A DNA stretch of 64,000 nucleotides from contig CAYRES010000004.1 of assembly GCA_964423425.1 (NCBI GenBank), positions 124,001 to 188,000 of the forward strand, written 5' to 3'. The translations under genes and the position numbers were made by a program. This document shows, in pieces, positions 11,382 through 20,292 of the stretch. The stretch's first letter is position 1. Each line of letters opens with the position of its first letter. Source of the DNA: CAYRES01 sp964423425. Its GTDB lineage: Bacteria > Actinomycetota > Thermoleophilia > RBG-16-64-13. The notes beneath the pieces are model-generated. The model was given only the letters and a program-made list of their open reading frames with translations, had not been told where the DNA came from and did not search any database.

Positions 11382-12377
11382 ATGAGCCCGGCACGTGAGC
11401 CCAGAAGGGTGCATACGGCCACGTTCAGCCGGGCCACGCGGGAGCATCTGGCCCGCCGGCCGGTCGACCGCCTCTGTTGCCGCATCTCGTTGCTGTCCGG
11501 CCTCGTGCGACAAGCAGGCACCTTCCTCATCCGGGGAGGGGACAGGGAGGAGGAACGGTACCGTATGGTCTTGTCCAGTGGCATCCAGCCGGCTGCCCGC
11601 CTTCTGTACTCTCACTTCAAAGCCTTCGGTCCGGGCGTCGAGCTGCGGACGAGCAGAGAGCCTCGATTCGGCCGGCGGCTTGTGTACGAGGTTCACGTGC
11701 CCGGGTTGCCGGGTCATCTGCAGGCTCTGAACGAACTCGGCGTGCTCTCGGATTCGTTCCGGCTCGAACCCCGGGTCCCGCCACGGCTTGTGCGCTCCCG
11801 CTGCTGCCGGAATGCGTTTCTTCGTGGGTGTTTCGTGGGCAGGGGCTCCGTGAACGATCCCCAGCGTCCGGCGCACCTGGAGATCCTCACACCCTATGAG
11901 GAGTTCGCGGAAGACCTCTCTCACATTCTCGAGGGGATGGGATTCCACCCCGGTGTGTACCTACGCCGTGATGCGCACGTTGTCTACCTCAAGGGAGGAG
12001 AGGAGGTCGCCGAGCTCCTCGCCCTCATGGGAGCCCACGATGCCGCTCTCGCCCTCGAGGAGGGGGCGGTGCTCAAGGAGGTGCGCTCGCGGGCAAACCG
12101 AGTAACGAACTGCGACGAGGCCAATGTGCGGCGGGCCAACAAGGCCGCTCAGTGCCAACTCGAGGCAATAGAATACCTCCAGACCAAGGGCATCCTCGCC
12201 CACCTGCCCCCCGCCTTGGTGGAGATGGCGGAGTTGCGCTCCCTGTTCCCGGAACTGGATCTTGAGGAGCTCGCCGCCGAGGGCCCGGAGGGACTGTCGC
12301 GCTCGGCCGTGAACCACCGGCTGCGGCGCTTGGTGGCTGCGGCAAGAGATGCAGGATTGCGGCAGGGGCTATGGTAG
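11382..12377 (+). CDS. whiA: DNA-binding protein WhiA
   Basis: WhiA is a Gram-positive-specific protein linking cell division, chromosome segregation and, in Streptomyces, sporulation. The 331 residues have the normal order: an N-terminal LAGLIDADG-like fold (CCRISLLSG; RNAFLRGCFVGRGSVNDP) without endonuclease function, and a C-terminal helix-turn-helix (LRSLFPELDLEELA...LSRSAVNHRLRRL). It lies 3 bases after rapZ. Its stop overlaps a TAGAAT element that probably serves pgk. Presence of WhiA supports an Actinobacteria/Firmicutes origin. Confidence 0.95.
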   Translation: MSPAREPRRVHTATFSRATREHLARRPVDRLCCRISLLSGLVRQAGTFLIRGGDREEERYRMVLSSGIQPAARLLYSHFKAFGPGVELRTSREPRFGRRLVYEVHVPGLPGHLQALNELGVLSDSFRLEPRVPPRLVRSRCCRNAFLRGCFVGRGSVNDPQRPAHLEILTPYEEFAEDLSHILEGMGFHPGVYLRRDAHVVYLKGGEEVAELLALMGAHDAALALEEGAVLKEVRSRANRVTNCDEANVRRANKAAQCQLEAIEYLQTKGILAHLPPALVEMAELRSLFPELDLEELAAEGPEGLSRSAVNHRLRRLVAAARDAGLRQGLW

Positions 12378-12552
12378 AATCGGGCCCGCCCACAGGCAGC
12401 TTCGCTGTAGCGTGAGGTGGGGTCGCGCCGGGTCCACACACCCTCATCACTCGGCCTCCGTCCGCCGACGTGCTTCGACTTCAAGAGCCTGTGCAGTCTT
12501 TTAGTTGGGCCGTCCTTTGAACACGCATCCGTAAGGCAGGAAGGAATCCACC
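12375..12552 (+). promoter_or_regulatory. pgk promoter and about 165-nt leader
   Basis: An extended -10 (TGG-TAGAAT, hexamer 12375-12380) overlaps the whiA stop. It implies transcription from about 12388 and a leader of roughly 165 bases before pgk, ending in AGGAAGGAA. I see no ORF and no riboswitch class that I recognise in it. Confidence 0.45.
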
Positions 12553-13740
12553 ATGGCAAAGAAGAGCGTCAAGGATATCGACGTAGCCGGCAAGAAGGTA
12601 CTTGTCCGGGTTGATTTCAATGTCAAGCTGAAAGACGGCAGAATCAAAGACGACACACGCATTCGCGCCGCACTCCCCACTATCGAGTACCTACGTGGGC
12701 AGGGAGCCAGGCTGATTCTCGTCTCTCATCTTGGCCGGCCGAAGGGCGCAGCCGAAGAAGGCCTCAAGATGGACCCTGTTGCCGCCCGGCTCTCGGAGTT
12801 GCTTGGGGCTTCCGTCAATAAAGCCGACTCTCTGGTGGGCGCCGACGTGGAGAAACTCGCGGACGCACTCGAACCCGGGGGAGTGCTGCTTCTCGAGAAC
12901 AGCCGTTTCGACCCGCGCGAGAAGAAGAACGATCCTTCCCTTGCTGCAGAACTTGCCGACCTGGCGGAGGTCTACGTGGATGATGCCTTCGGCACCGCGC
13001 ACCGGGCACACGCGACCACCGCGGGTGTCGCCGAGCATCTGCCCGCGGTTGCCGGTTTTCTCATGGAAAAGGAGATCGAGGCCCTCTCCGCGGTGGTGGT
13101 GAATCCGGGCCGCCCCTTCATCGCTGTTCTGGGTGGGGCGAAGGTGTCAGACAAGATAGGCGTCATCGAGAGGTTCTTGGATATCGCCGACGAGATTCTC
13201 ATTGGTGGAGCGATGTGCTTCACCTTCATCAAAGCGCAAGGGTACGAGGTGGGTACGTCACTGGTGGAGGAGGAGGAGGGTTTGGCGGTGGCCGGACGCA
13301 TTCTCGAGAAGGCGGCGGGAGCCGGCTGTGAGCTGCATCTGCCCACCGACGTCGTGGTGGCCGAGAGGGCCGAGGAGGATGCGGCCACGCAGATCGTAGC
13401 CGCTACTGCCATCCCCGAGGGCTGGATGGGCCTCGACATCGGCCCCGAGACCCGGGCCGCCTATGCCGCCAAGATTGCCGGCGCAGGCGGCGTCTTCTGG
13501 AACGGTCCCATGGGCATGTTTGAACTCGCTCCCTTTGCCGCGGGCACCCAAGCCATTGCCCAGGCCATGGCCGACTGCCCGGGCATGACGGTGGTGGGCG
13601 GCGGAGATTCACTGGCCGCCGTGAACTCCCTCGGCCTAGCCGACAAGATGGGTCACGTGTCCACCGGAGGCGGGGCCTCGCTGGAGTTCATCGAAACCGG
13701 TGGAGAACTGCCCGGTGTCGCCGTCCTCCTCGACTCATGA
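12553..13740 (+). CDS. pgk: Phosphoglycerate kinase
   Basis: This cytosolic enzyme interconverts 1,3-bisphosphoglycerate plus ADP with 3-phosphoglycerate plus ATP. The 395-residue length is typical. Visible motifs are VRVDFNVKL near residue 17, LVSHLGRPKG, LLENSRF and AFGTAHRAHATTAG in the N-domain, then AVLGGAKVSDKIGV, FWNGPMGMFE and the GGGDSLAAV nucleotide loop in the C-domain. AGGAAGGAA precedes the ATG. It starts a glycolytic operon with tpiA and gpmI, each overlapping the next. In an autotroph the operon would run in the gluconeogenic direction (inference). Confidence 0.97.
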   Translation: MAKKSVKDIDVAGKKVLVRVDFNVKLKDGRIKDDTRIRAALPTIEYLRGQGARLILVSHLGRPKGAAEEGLKMDPVAARLSELLGASVNKADSLVGADVEKLADALEPGGVLLLENSRFDPREKKNDPSLAAELADLAEVYVDDAFGTAHRAHATTAGVAEHLPAVAGFLMEKEIEALSAVVVNPGRPFIAVLGGAKVSDKIGVIERFLDIADEILIGGAMCFTFIKAQGYEVGTSLVEEEEGLAVAGRILEKAAGAGCELHLPTDVVVAERAEEDAATQIVAATAIPEGWMGLDIGPETRAAYAAKIAGAGGVFWNGPMGMFELAPFAAGTQAIAQAMADCPGMTVVGGGDSLAAVNSLGLADKMGHVSTGGGASLEFIETGGELPGVAVLLDS

Positions 13741-14513
13741 GTACGAAGAGGAAGCCGGTTGTCGCCGGCAACTGGAAGATGTACAAGACCAGCTCCGAAG
13801 GCGCCGCCTTCGTGCGCGGCCTGATCGAGGAGCTGCGGGGGCGAGCTGTCGATGCGTCGCGGGTGGAGGTGCTGGTGGCTCCGCCCTTCACCGGCCTGTT
13901 CGAGGCGGTGGCCGCGTGCGCGCGTACTCCTCTCCGTGTCGCGGCTCAGAATGTCTACTTCGAGCAAGAGGGTGCGTATACCGGCGAGGTGGCCCCTCCC
14001 ATGCTGGCGGCCCTCGGGGTGCGATGGGTCATCGTGGGTCACTCCGAGCGGCGCCAGTACTTCGGTGAGACGGACGAGACCGTGGCGAAGAAGGTGCGGG
14101 CGTGTCTCGACGCCGGCCTCACGCCCATCATGTGCGTAGGAGAGTCCGAGAAGGAGAGGGAGGACGGCCTGATGGACGACGTGCTGCGGCGCCAGGTGGG
14201 TGCCGGTCTCGCCCTGCTCACGTCCGGTGAGGTCTCCGGTATCGCCGTCGCCTACGAGCCCATCTGGGCCATCGGCACGGGCAGGACGGCCACGCCGGAG
14301 TTGGCGCAGGAAGCCTGCGCCTTTGTGCGCGCCCAGGCCGAGGCTGCAGCGGGCCCGGGGGCCGCCGGCAGCCTGAGGGTACTCTATGGGGGCAGCGTGA
14401 AGCCGGACAACGCGGAAGAGCTCTTCGCGCAGCCGGATATCGATGGGGGACTGGTAGGAGGCGCCAGCTTGGAGGTGGATTCCTTTGCCCGCATCATCGC
14501 ACACGCACAGTGA
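13737..14513 (+). CDS. tpiA: Triosephosphate isomerase
   Basis: TIM interconverts dihydroxyacetone phosphate and glyceraldehyde 3-phosphate. The 258-residue barrel has Lys in GNWKMYK, the electrophilic His in VGHSERR near residue 100, the catalytic Glu in YEPIWAIGTG near residue 172, and the phosphate loop YGGSVKPDN. ATG 13737 overlaps the pgk stop (ATGA) and the next gene starts inside its last 29 bases. Confidence 0.97.
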   Translation: MSTKRKPVVAGNWKMYKTSSEGAAFVRGLIEELRGRAVDASRVEVLVAPPFTGLFEAVAACARTPLRVAAQNVYFEQEGAYTGEVAPPMLAALGVRWVIVGHSERRQYFGETDETVAKKVRACLDAGLTPIMCVGESEKEREDGLMDDVLRRQVGAGLALLTSGEVSGIAVAYEPIWAIGTGRTATPELAQEACAFVRAQAEAAAGPGAAGSLRVLYGGSVKPDNAEELFAQPDIDGGLVGGASLEVDSFARIIAHAQ

Positions 14514-16053
14514 AGACACAGGGGGCGGCGGCAGTGGCCGCCGCCCTGTCGCCTTGGTCATCTTGGACGGATGGGGCCACGCTGAGCCCGGGCCGGGCAA
14601 CGCGATAGCGCGGGGGCGGACCCCTTTCTTCGACTCGCTGCTCCAATCGTATCCTCACACACTTCTCGCGGCGAGCGGAGAGTCGGTGGGCCTGCCGCCC
14701 GGGGTGATGGGCAATTCGGAGGTGGGGCACCTCACGCTGGGCACGGGTAGGATCAATTACCAAGACCTGTCGCGCATCAACCGGGCCATCGATGACGGCA
14801 CGTTCTTCAGCAACCCGGTCTTGGGCCCGGCCATGGTGGCAGCCGCCGCGGTTGGCGCAGGAGTGCACCTCATGGGTCTCGTGTCCGACGGCGGAGTGCA
14901 CTCGGCCATGAGACACATCTATGCCTTGGTCGACATGGCCAAGGACTGCGGGGTCGAGCGCCTCTATGTGCACGCGTTCACGGATGGGCGCGACACTCCA
15001 CCTACGTCCGGCGCGGAATACCTGGAGGCTCTCGAGCGTCATCTCGACGAGGTGGGCCTGGGCGGTATTGTGACGGTCGCGGGGCGCTACTATGCGATGG
15101 ACCGCGACAAGCATTGGGACCGAGTGAAGCTTGCGTACGACGCCTTGGTGAGGGGTCAAGGTTTGCGCGCCGATTCGGCGGTGGAAGGGCTGCGCCGCTC
15201 GTACGACGAGGGTACCACCGACGAATTTGTGCTTCCCATGGTGGTGAGCAACGACGCCGAAGCGAGGATCAGAGACGGCGACACGGTCGTATTCTTCAAC
15301 TTCCGCGCCGATCGTACACGAGAACTCACCCGGGCCATCATCAGCCGGGAGTTCGAGGGGTTCGACCGGGATGGCCCGCCGCCGAAGGTCCACTACATCG
15401 GTATGACGCGCTACGACGCCTCGTTCGATATCCCGGTGGCGTTCCCGGACACCCCACCCCGGGCACCGCTCTCCAGGGTTGTGAGCGAGGCCGGGCTCAC
15501 GCAGCTGCACATAGCGGAGACCGAGAAGTATGCCCACGTGACGTTCTTCTTCAACGGTGGCCGAGAGGAGCCGTTCCCGGGCGAGAGGCAAGTGCTGGTG
15601 CCCTCTCCCCGCGAGGTGGACACCTACGAGGAGAAGCCGGAGATGAGCGCCTATGAGGTGGCCGACCGGTTCTGTGCCACTCTGTCCGAGGACGCACCCG
15701 ACTTCACCGTGCTGAATTTCGCCAACGCCGACATGGTGGGGCACACAGGTGATCTCGAGGCGGCGGTCGCAGCGGTGGAACACGTCGACCGTTGCCTGGA
15801 GCAGGTGGTGGCGGCACTCCTTGCGCGGCAGGCTCTCGTGCTCGTGACCTCCGACCACGGTAACGCCGAGAGGATGCTGAGTGATGACGGTGAGGCCCAC
15901 ACTGCCCACACCACCAACCCGGTGCCCCTCGTCTTCTTGCAGAAGGGAAACGCGTTGAGGCCGGAGGCAGGGCTCTCCGACATCGCGCCCACCGTCCTTC
16001 AGTTGCTGGGTGTGCCCATCCCGCCGGATATGACGGGCTCACCTCTGTGGTAG
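14485..16053 (+). CDS. gpmI: 2,3-bisphosphoglycerate-independent phosphoglycerate mutase
   Basis: iPGM interconverts 3- and 2-phosphoglycerate through a phosphoserine intermediate with two Mn ions. In the 522-residue protein the metal Asp is in LVILDGWG and the nucleophile Ser is in MGNSEVGH near residue 78; DGRDTPP, AGRYYAMDRD, FFNFRADR, NADMVGHTG and SDHGNAE complete the site. A TTG start at 14485 is chosen because GGAGGTGG (14471-14478) is correctly spaced; this gives a 29-base overlap with tpiA. The first 17 residues are a short variable tail. Confidence 0.95.
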   Translation: MPASSHTHSEDTGGGGSGRRPVALVILDGWGHAEPGPGNAIARGRTPFFDSLLQSYPHTLLAASGESVGLPPGVMGNSEVGHLTLGTGRINYQDLSRINRAIDDGTFFSNPVLGPAMVAAAAVGAGVHLMGLVSDGGVHSAMRHIYALVDMAKDCGVERLYVHAFTDGRDTPPTSGAEYLEALERHLDEVGLGGIVTVAGRYYAMDRDKHWDRVKLAYDALVRGQGLRADSAVEGLRRSYDEGTTDEFVLPMVVSNDAEARIRDGDTVVFFNFRADRTRELTRAIISREFEGFDRDGPPPKVHYIGMTRYDASFDIPVAFPDTPPRAPLSRVVSEAGLTQLHIAETEKYAHVTFFFNGGREEPFPGERQVLVPSPREVDTYEEKPEMSAYEVADRFCATLSEDAPDFTVLNFANADMVGHTGDLEAAVAAVEHVDRCLEQVVAALLARQALVLVTSDHGNAERMLSDDGEAHTAHTTNPVPLVFLQKGNALRPEAGLSDIAPTVLQLLGVPIPPDMTGSPLW

Positions 16054-16100
16054 CCGGCAGCCGTGCTATGGGCTGTGGTGCTGCCCCAGGTGATTAGTGG

Positions 16101-16148
16101 TAATCTAAACTGATGATTTGCGTTCACCACTCATTGACGACGAGGAGA
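16101..16148 (+). promoter_or_regulatory. Putative secG promoter and ribosome binding site
   Basis: TAATCT (16101-16106) or the overlapping TAAACT just after it is a plausible -10. GAGGAGA at 16142-16148 is the ribosome binding site that decides the GTG start at 16157. The whole element follows the gpmI stop by about 50 bases. Confidence 0.4.
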
Positions 16149-16156
16149 CAGTCGCC

Positions 16157-16381
16157 GTGAAGGTATTCTTGGTAGTGCTCGATGCGGTCATCGCCGTCGG
16201 GCTTGTGGTTTCGATTTTCTTGCACTCGGGCAAAGACGCCGGGTTGTCCATGACGTTTGGAGGAGCCGGTGGTTCCTTCGGTGGCACCGGTGTCGTGCAG
16301 AAGAATCTCGATCGCATCACAGTGGCGCTCGCCGTTGCCTTCTTTGCGTTAACGGTCGCTTTGGGGTTTGTGATCATCTGA
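16157..16381 (+). CDS. secG: Preprotein translocase subunit SecG
   Basis: SecG is the small accessory subunit of the SecYEG channel. The 74-residue protein has two transmembrane helices (about residues 3-22 and 51-73) separated by the conserved loop with LHSGKDAG and a Gly-rich FGGAGGSFGGTG. GTG 16157 is chosen because GAGGAGA lies 8 bases upstream; the longer frame from 16118 has no ribosome binding site. A location after the glycolytic genes is common for secG. Confidence 0.92.
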   Translation: MKVFLVVLDAVIAVGLVVSIFLHSGKDAGLSMTFGGAGGSFGGTGVVQKNLDRITVALAVAFFALTVALGFVII

Positions 16382-16507
16382 ACACAAGCATGTGCCGGCT
16401 TGAGCTCGGCCGCTGATCGGGCTGGCTGCCGGTGGAGGGAGGTGATACGAGCAAGGTCATCTCACGTGAAGCCACCTGAGCACGCAACAAGATGGGGAGG
16501 TTACACC

Positions 16508-18190
16508 TTGAACAAAGCAACTCGTAGTTGGCTCGGCCTGTTCTTGGCGGGGGTCCTGGTTGTAGCGATGGCTGTGTTCGCGGTCGGTTGCGGCACCAGC
16601 GAGACCACCACCACCACGGCCGGCGGCGGTGATGACACCACCACCACTGCACCCCCGGATACGGGCGATCTGGCCGAAGACCAGACGCTCATCATGAACA
16701 TCAACACGGAGCCACCCAGCCTCGATCCGAACCTGGCCACCGATACCACCTCCGTCAAAGTCATCAATCAGATCTTTGAGGGCCTGGTTCATATGAACTA
16801 CGACGGCACCGTGACCCCGGCTGCCGCCGAGAGCTGGGAGGTGAGCGACGACGGTCTCACCTACACCTTCACCTTCCGTGGCACCGACACGTGGTCGAAC
16901 GGCGAACCCGTCACCTCCATGGACTTCAAGAACTCCTGGATCCGCATTCTCGACCCGGAGACGGCTGCCGACTACGCCTACATGCTCTACGTCATCGCAG
17001 GGGCTGAGGAGTTCAATGCCGGGGAGGGTTCGGCCGACGATGTGGCCATCGACGCCTCCGACCCCACCAAGCTGGTGGTGACTCTGGTGGGTCCGGCCCC
17101 CTGGTTTGCCGAGATGACCTCGCACCAGTCCTTCTTCCCCATCCCCTTGGCCACCGTGGAGCAGTACGGGGACAAGTGGACCGAGCCTGAGAACATCGTC
17201 ACCAACGGCCCGTATCAGTTGACCGAGTGGAACCATGAGTCCGATCTCACCATCGAGAAGTGGACCGACCACCGCATGGCAGACGAGATCACCCTCGAGA
17301 GCTGCAAGATGGTCATGATCATCGAAGCGACCACCGGGGTGGCCGCTTTCGAGAACAACGAGATCGATATCCAGTCCGACCTGCCCACGGCCGATATGGC
17401 GAGGCTGAAGCAGCTGCCTGAGTACCAGCTCTTCCCCATTCTCGGCATCTACTACCTGGGCTACAACACTACCCGTGAGCCATTGGACAACGCCGACGTG
17501 CGCAAGGCGCTCGCCTTGGCCATCGACCGCCAGTCCATCATCGACAACGTGGCCCAAGCCGACCAGAAGCCCGCACTCGGCTTCGCTCCGGAAGGGCTGC
17601 CCGGCTTCGACGTCTTCAAGCAGAGCTTCCTGAGCCCCACGGCCGACGTGGCCGCGGCTGAGGAGCATCTGGAGAAGGCCGGCTTCCCCGGCGGTGAAGG
17701 CCTGCGGGAGATGCTCTACTACTACAACACCAGTGAAGGCCACCAGGCCATCGCCACCGCCGTCCAGGAACAGCTCCGCCAGGTGGGGGTGAACGTCACC
17801 CTGCGCAATATGGAGTGGAAGCAGTACATCGACTACTTGGGCAACCAAGAGAACGACTTCGACCTGTTCCGCATGGGCTGGGTGGCCGACTTCAACGACG
17901 CCTTCAACTTCTACGACGTGCTCCGCGGTGGGGGCGGCAACAACTACACCGGCTGGGTGAACGACGAGTTCGACCAGCTTCTCAACGATGCCCTCAAGGC
18001 CGACGATGAAGCAGCCCGCTGGGATATGTACAAGCGGATGGAAGAGATCCTCAGTGTCGAGGACATGCCGGTCATGCCCATCTACTGGTACACCAACCCC
18101 GAGTTGGTGAAGAGCTACGTGGAAGGCTATGAGCCCAATCCGCTGGGTGAGCTCACCAACCTGTGGACGGTGAAGATCAAGAAGCAGTAG
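16508..18190 (+). CDS. Peptide-type ABC transporter substrate-binding lipoprotein
   Basis: This is an extracytoplasmic family 5 solute-binding protein (560 aa, SBP_bac_5), the capture component of an oligopeptide-type importer. The N-terminus has Lys/Arg residues, a hydrophobic stretch and a lipobox ending AVGC near residue 26, then a Thr/Gly/Asp/Pro-rich flexible linker. The body carries family signatures: EPPSLDPN, WSNGEPVTSMDF, NGPYQLTEW, NADVRKALALAIDR and FRMGWVADFNDAFN. A TTG start at 16508 is used because GGGGAGG lies 7 bases upstream. It is followed by a strong hairpin, then the permease and ATPase genes. The ligand (oligopeptide, dipeptide, nickel chelate or sugar) cannot be told from sequence. 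Confidence 0.92.
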   Translation: MNKATRSWLGLFLAGVLVVAMAVFAVGCGTSETTTTTAGGGDDTTTTAPPDTGDLAEDQTLIMNINTEPPSLDPNLATDTTSVKVINQIFEGLVHMNYDGTVTPAAAESWEVSDDGLTYTFTFRGTDTWSNGEPVTSMDFKNSWIRILDPETAADYAYMLYVIAGAEEFNAGEGSADDVAIDASDPTKLVVTLVGPAPWFAEMTSHQSFFPIPLATVEQYGDKWTEPENIVTNGPYQLTEWNHESDLTIEKWTDHRMADEITLESCKMVMIIEATTGVAAFENNEIDIQSDLPTADMARLKQLPEYQLFPILGIYYLGYNTTREPLDNADVRKALALAIDRQSIIDNVAQADQKPALGFAPEGLPGFDVFKQSFLSPTADVAAAEEHLEKAGFPGGEGLREMLYYYNTSEGHQAIATAVQEQLRQVGVNVTLRNMEWKQYIDYLGNQENDFDLFRMGWVADFNDAFNFYDVLRGGGGNNYTGWVNDEFDQLLNDALKADDEAARWDMYKRMEEILSVEDMPVMPIYWYTNPELVKSYVEGYEPNPLGELTNLWTVKIKKQ

Positions 18191-18234
18191 CGAAGGGATG
18201 TCTGATATCCGGTCGCGGTCTACGCGTCGGATGA

Positions 18235-18284
18235 GAAGAGACAGGGGCGGCGCGGGGGAAACCCGGCGCCGCCCCTGTCTCTTC
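18235..18284 (+). terminator. Intrinsic terminator / attenuating hairpin
   Basis: A perfect 19-bp stem (18235-18253 with 18266-18284) closes a 12-base loop that can itself pair GGG/CCC; short pyrimidine tracts follow, with TTCTTTTTC about 25 bases on. Sitting between the binding-protein gene and the permease genes, it likely lowers expression of the latter relative to the former. Confidence 0.8.
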
Positions 18285-18330
18285 TTCCCGGTCCACCTTG
18301 GCGGGGGTTCTTTTTCAGTGAGACGCGTGG

Positions 18331-18336
18331 GATAAT
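18331..18336 (+). promoter_or_regulatory. Possible -10 for the permease operon
   Basis: GATAAT at 18331-18336 lies downstream of the hairpin and 94 bases before the first permease gene. No clear -35 is seen. A TTGACA at 18395-18400 has no matching -10. Confidence 0.3.
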
Positions 18337-18429
18337 CACGGCGCGTTCTTCGGCCGTCCGCCGGGTTGTCGAGGTGGCGCCGGGCGCCTTGCGGTTGACA
18401 CGTTCGGCTCAGCAGGGAGCGAGTGGCGA

Positions 18430-19347
18430 GTGTTCAAGTTCATCATACGGCGTGTGCTATGGGCCATTCCGGTCATCCTGCTGGTCATTCTCTTCACATT
18501 CCTCCTCATGAAGGCGATTCCTGGGGGTCCGTTCACGCAGGAGAAGCGCCTTCCGGCGGAGATCTTGGCCAATCTCAATGCGAAGTACGGCTTGGATTCG
18601 CCGTGGTACGTGCAGTACGTGAGGTATGTCTGGCACACCTTTCAGGGTGATCTCGGCGTCTCCATGACGCAGAAGGGCCGCACGGTGGTTGAGATCATCG
18701 GTAACGCTTTTCCCGTATCCATGCAACTGGGCGGTATGGCTTTTCTACTTGCCATGCTCATAGGCGTGCCGGCCGGAGTCATTGCCGCCCTGCGCCATAA
18801 TTCGTGGATCGACTACACGGCCATGTTCTACTCCACGGTGGGGTGGGCCATACCGGTGTTCATCATCGGACCCATCCTCATACTCATTTTTTCCTTGCAG
18901 CTGGGCTGGTTTCCCACCTCGCGCTGGGAGGGGCCGAAGTACTGGGTGTTGCCTGTAGTCGCCCTGGGCACGGGGCTGTCGGCCTACTTCGCTCGCCTTA
19001 CCCGGGGCAGTATGCTCGAAACACTGCAGCAGGATTACGTACGAACGGCACAGGCGAAGGGCCTCGCCTACCGCACGGTTGTGTTCAAGCATGTGCTGCG
19101 CAACTCACTTATCCCCGTGGTGACGCAGGCGGGGCCACTGCTGGGTTTTGTCATCACGGGGAGCTTTCTCACCGAGTACATCTTTGCCATCCCCGGTTTG
19201 GGCAAGTTCTATGTGACCAGTGTATCGAACCGTGATTACTCGGTGGTCATGGGTCTCGCCGTGCTTCTTTCTGGCGTCATTGTGGTGGCGAATCTCATCG
19301 TCGACATCATCTACGGTTTTCTCGACCCGCGTATCCGCTACGAGTAG
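18430..19347 (+). CDS. dppB: ABC transporter permease (DppB type)
   Basis: This is the first membrane subunit of the peptide-type importer (305 aa). It has six predicted helices, the N-terminal IIRRVLWAIPVILLVI segment, the ERLPAEI/GLDSPWYVQYVRYV periplasmic region typical of DppB/OppB, and the EAA loop (DYVRTAQAKGLAYRTVVFKHVLRN region, residues about 200-223) that docks on the ATPases. GTG 18430 has GGGAG about 12 bases upstream. It is followed 9 bases later by the second permease gene. Confidence 0.93.
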   Translation: MFKFIIRRVLWAIPVILLVILFTFLLMKAIPGGPFTQEKRLPAEILANLNAKYGLDSPWYVQYVRYVWHTFQGDLGVSMTQKGRTVVEIIGNAFPVSMQLGGMAFLLAMLIGVPAGVIAALRHNSWIDYTAMFYSTVGWAIPVFIIGPILILIFSLQLGWFPTSRWEGPKYWVLPVVALGTGLSAYFARLTRGSMLETLQQDYVRTAQAKGLAYRTVVFKHVLRNSLIPVVTQAGPLLGFVITGSFLTEYIFAIPGLGKFYVTSVSNRDYSVVMGLAVLLSGVIVVANLIVDIIYGFLDPRIRYE

Positions 19348-19356
19348 CGAGCCATC

Positions 19357-20292
19357 GTGACAGAAGAAGGCTCCTCACATCAAATCGATCGGACTGTGGT
19401 GATACCGGAGTCGCTTGACGCCGGTGCCCCCCTGACGTTGAAGCAGTCCACCCTATGGGGCGATGTCATACGCCGTTTCGTGCGTAACCGAGCCGGCATG
19501 GCCGGCCTCATCGTCATTGTCATCTTCATCATCTACTCCACGATAGGGCCCTTGATCCGCCCGTACGGGTTCTCCGAGCAGGACTTCTCCGTGGCCTACC
19601 AATTGCCGAACGCACAGCATTGGTTCGGCACCGACATGTTTGGCCGCGACCTATTCGTGCGTGTTGCCATGGGAGGTAGAGTCTCGCTGCTTGTCGCCTT
19701 TGCCGCCACCGGTGTGGTCTTGGTGGTGGGCATTCTCTACGGGTCGATCTCCGGCTTTGCGGGGGGCATCACCGACAACGTGATGATGCGTTTTGTCGAT
19801 GTGCTGTACGGGCTGCCCTATTTGCCGTTTGCGATCATCATGATCGTGCTCCTCGGCAGTGGGGTCGTTCCCATGCTGCTTGCGCTGGCAATCGTGTCGT
19901 GGCTCACACCGGCGCGTCTGGTGAGAGGCCAAATACTCACCCTGAAGCAGAATGAGTATGTCGAGGCGGGGCGGGCCATGGGTGCATCGCGAGGGCGCCT
20001 CATCTTCCGGCACCTGCTGCCGAACACACTCGGCATTATCGTGGTGGCGATGTTCCTCGAGGTGCCGGCGATGATCCTGGGGGAGGCCACGCTGTCCTTC
20101 CTGGGCCTGGGCATCTCCGCTCCGAACGCCTCCTGGGGCACGCTGGCCGAGGAGGGGTGGAAGGCCCTGCGTTCCCATCCCTGGCTCATCATCCTCCCCG
20201 GCTTGTTCATTGCCATTACCGTGCTGGCCTTCAACTTCGTGGGTGACGGTTTCCGCGATGCCATCGATCCGCGCACGAAGGAGACCAAGTGA
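19357..20292 (+). CDS. dppC: ABC transporter permease (DppC type)
   Basis: This is the second membrane subunit (311 aa). After a polar 35-residue N-terminus come the first helix (AGLIVIVIFIIYSTIGPLI) and the hallmark WFGTDMFGRDLFVRV of DppC/OppC permeases. The EAA motif (EYVEAGRAMGASRGRLIFRH) comes near residue 205, and the family ending DGFRDAIDPR is intact. The GTG start overlaps nothing upstream; its stop overlaps the next GTG by 4 bases. Confidence 0.93.
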   Translation: MTEEGSSHQIDRTVVIPESLDAGAPLTLKQSTLWGDVIRRFVRNRAGMAGLIVIVIFIIYSTIGPLIRPYGFSEQDFSVAYQLPNAQHWFGTDMFGRDLFVRVAMGGRVSLLVAFAATGVVLVVGILYGSISGFAGGITDNVMMRFVDVLYGLPYLPFAIIMIVLLGSGVVPMLLALAIVSWLTPARLVRGQILTLKQNEYVEAGRAMGASRGRLIFRHLLPNTLGIIVVAMFLEVPAMILGEATLSFLGLGISAPNASWGTLAEEGWKALRSHPWLIILPGLFIAITVLAFNFVGDGFRDAIDPRTKETK

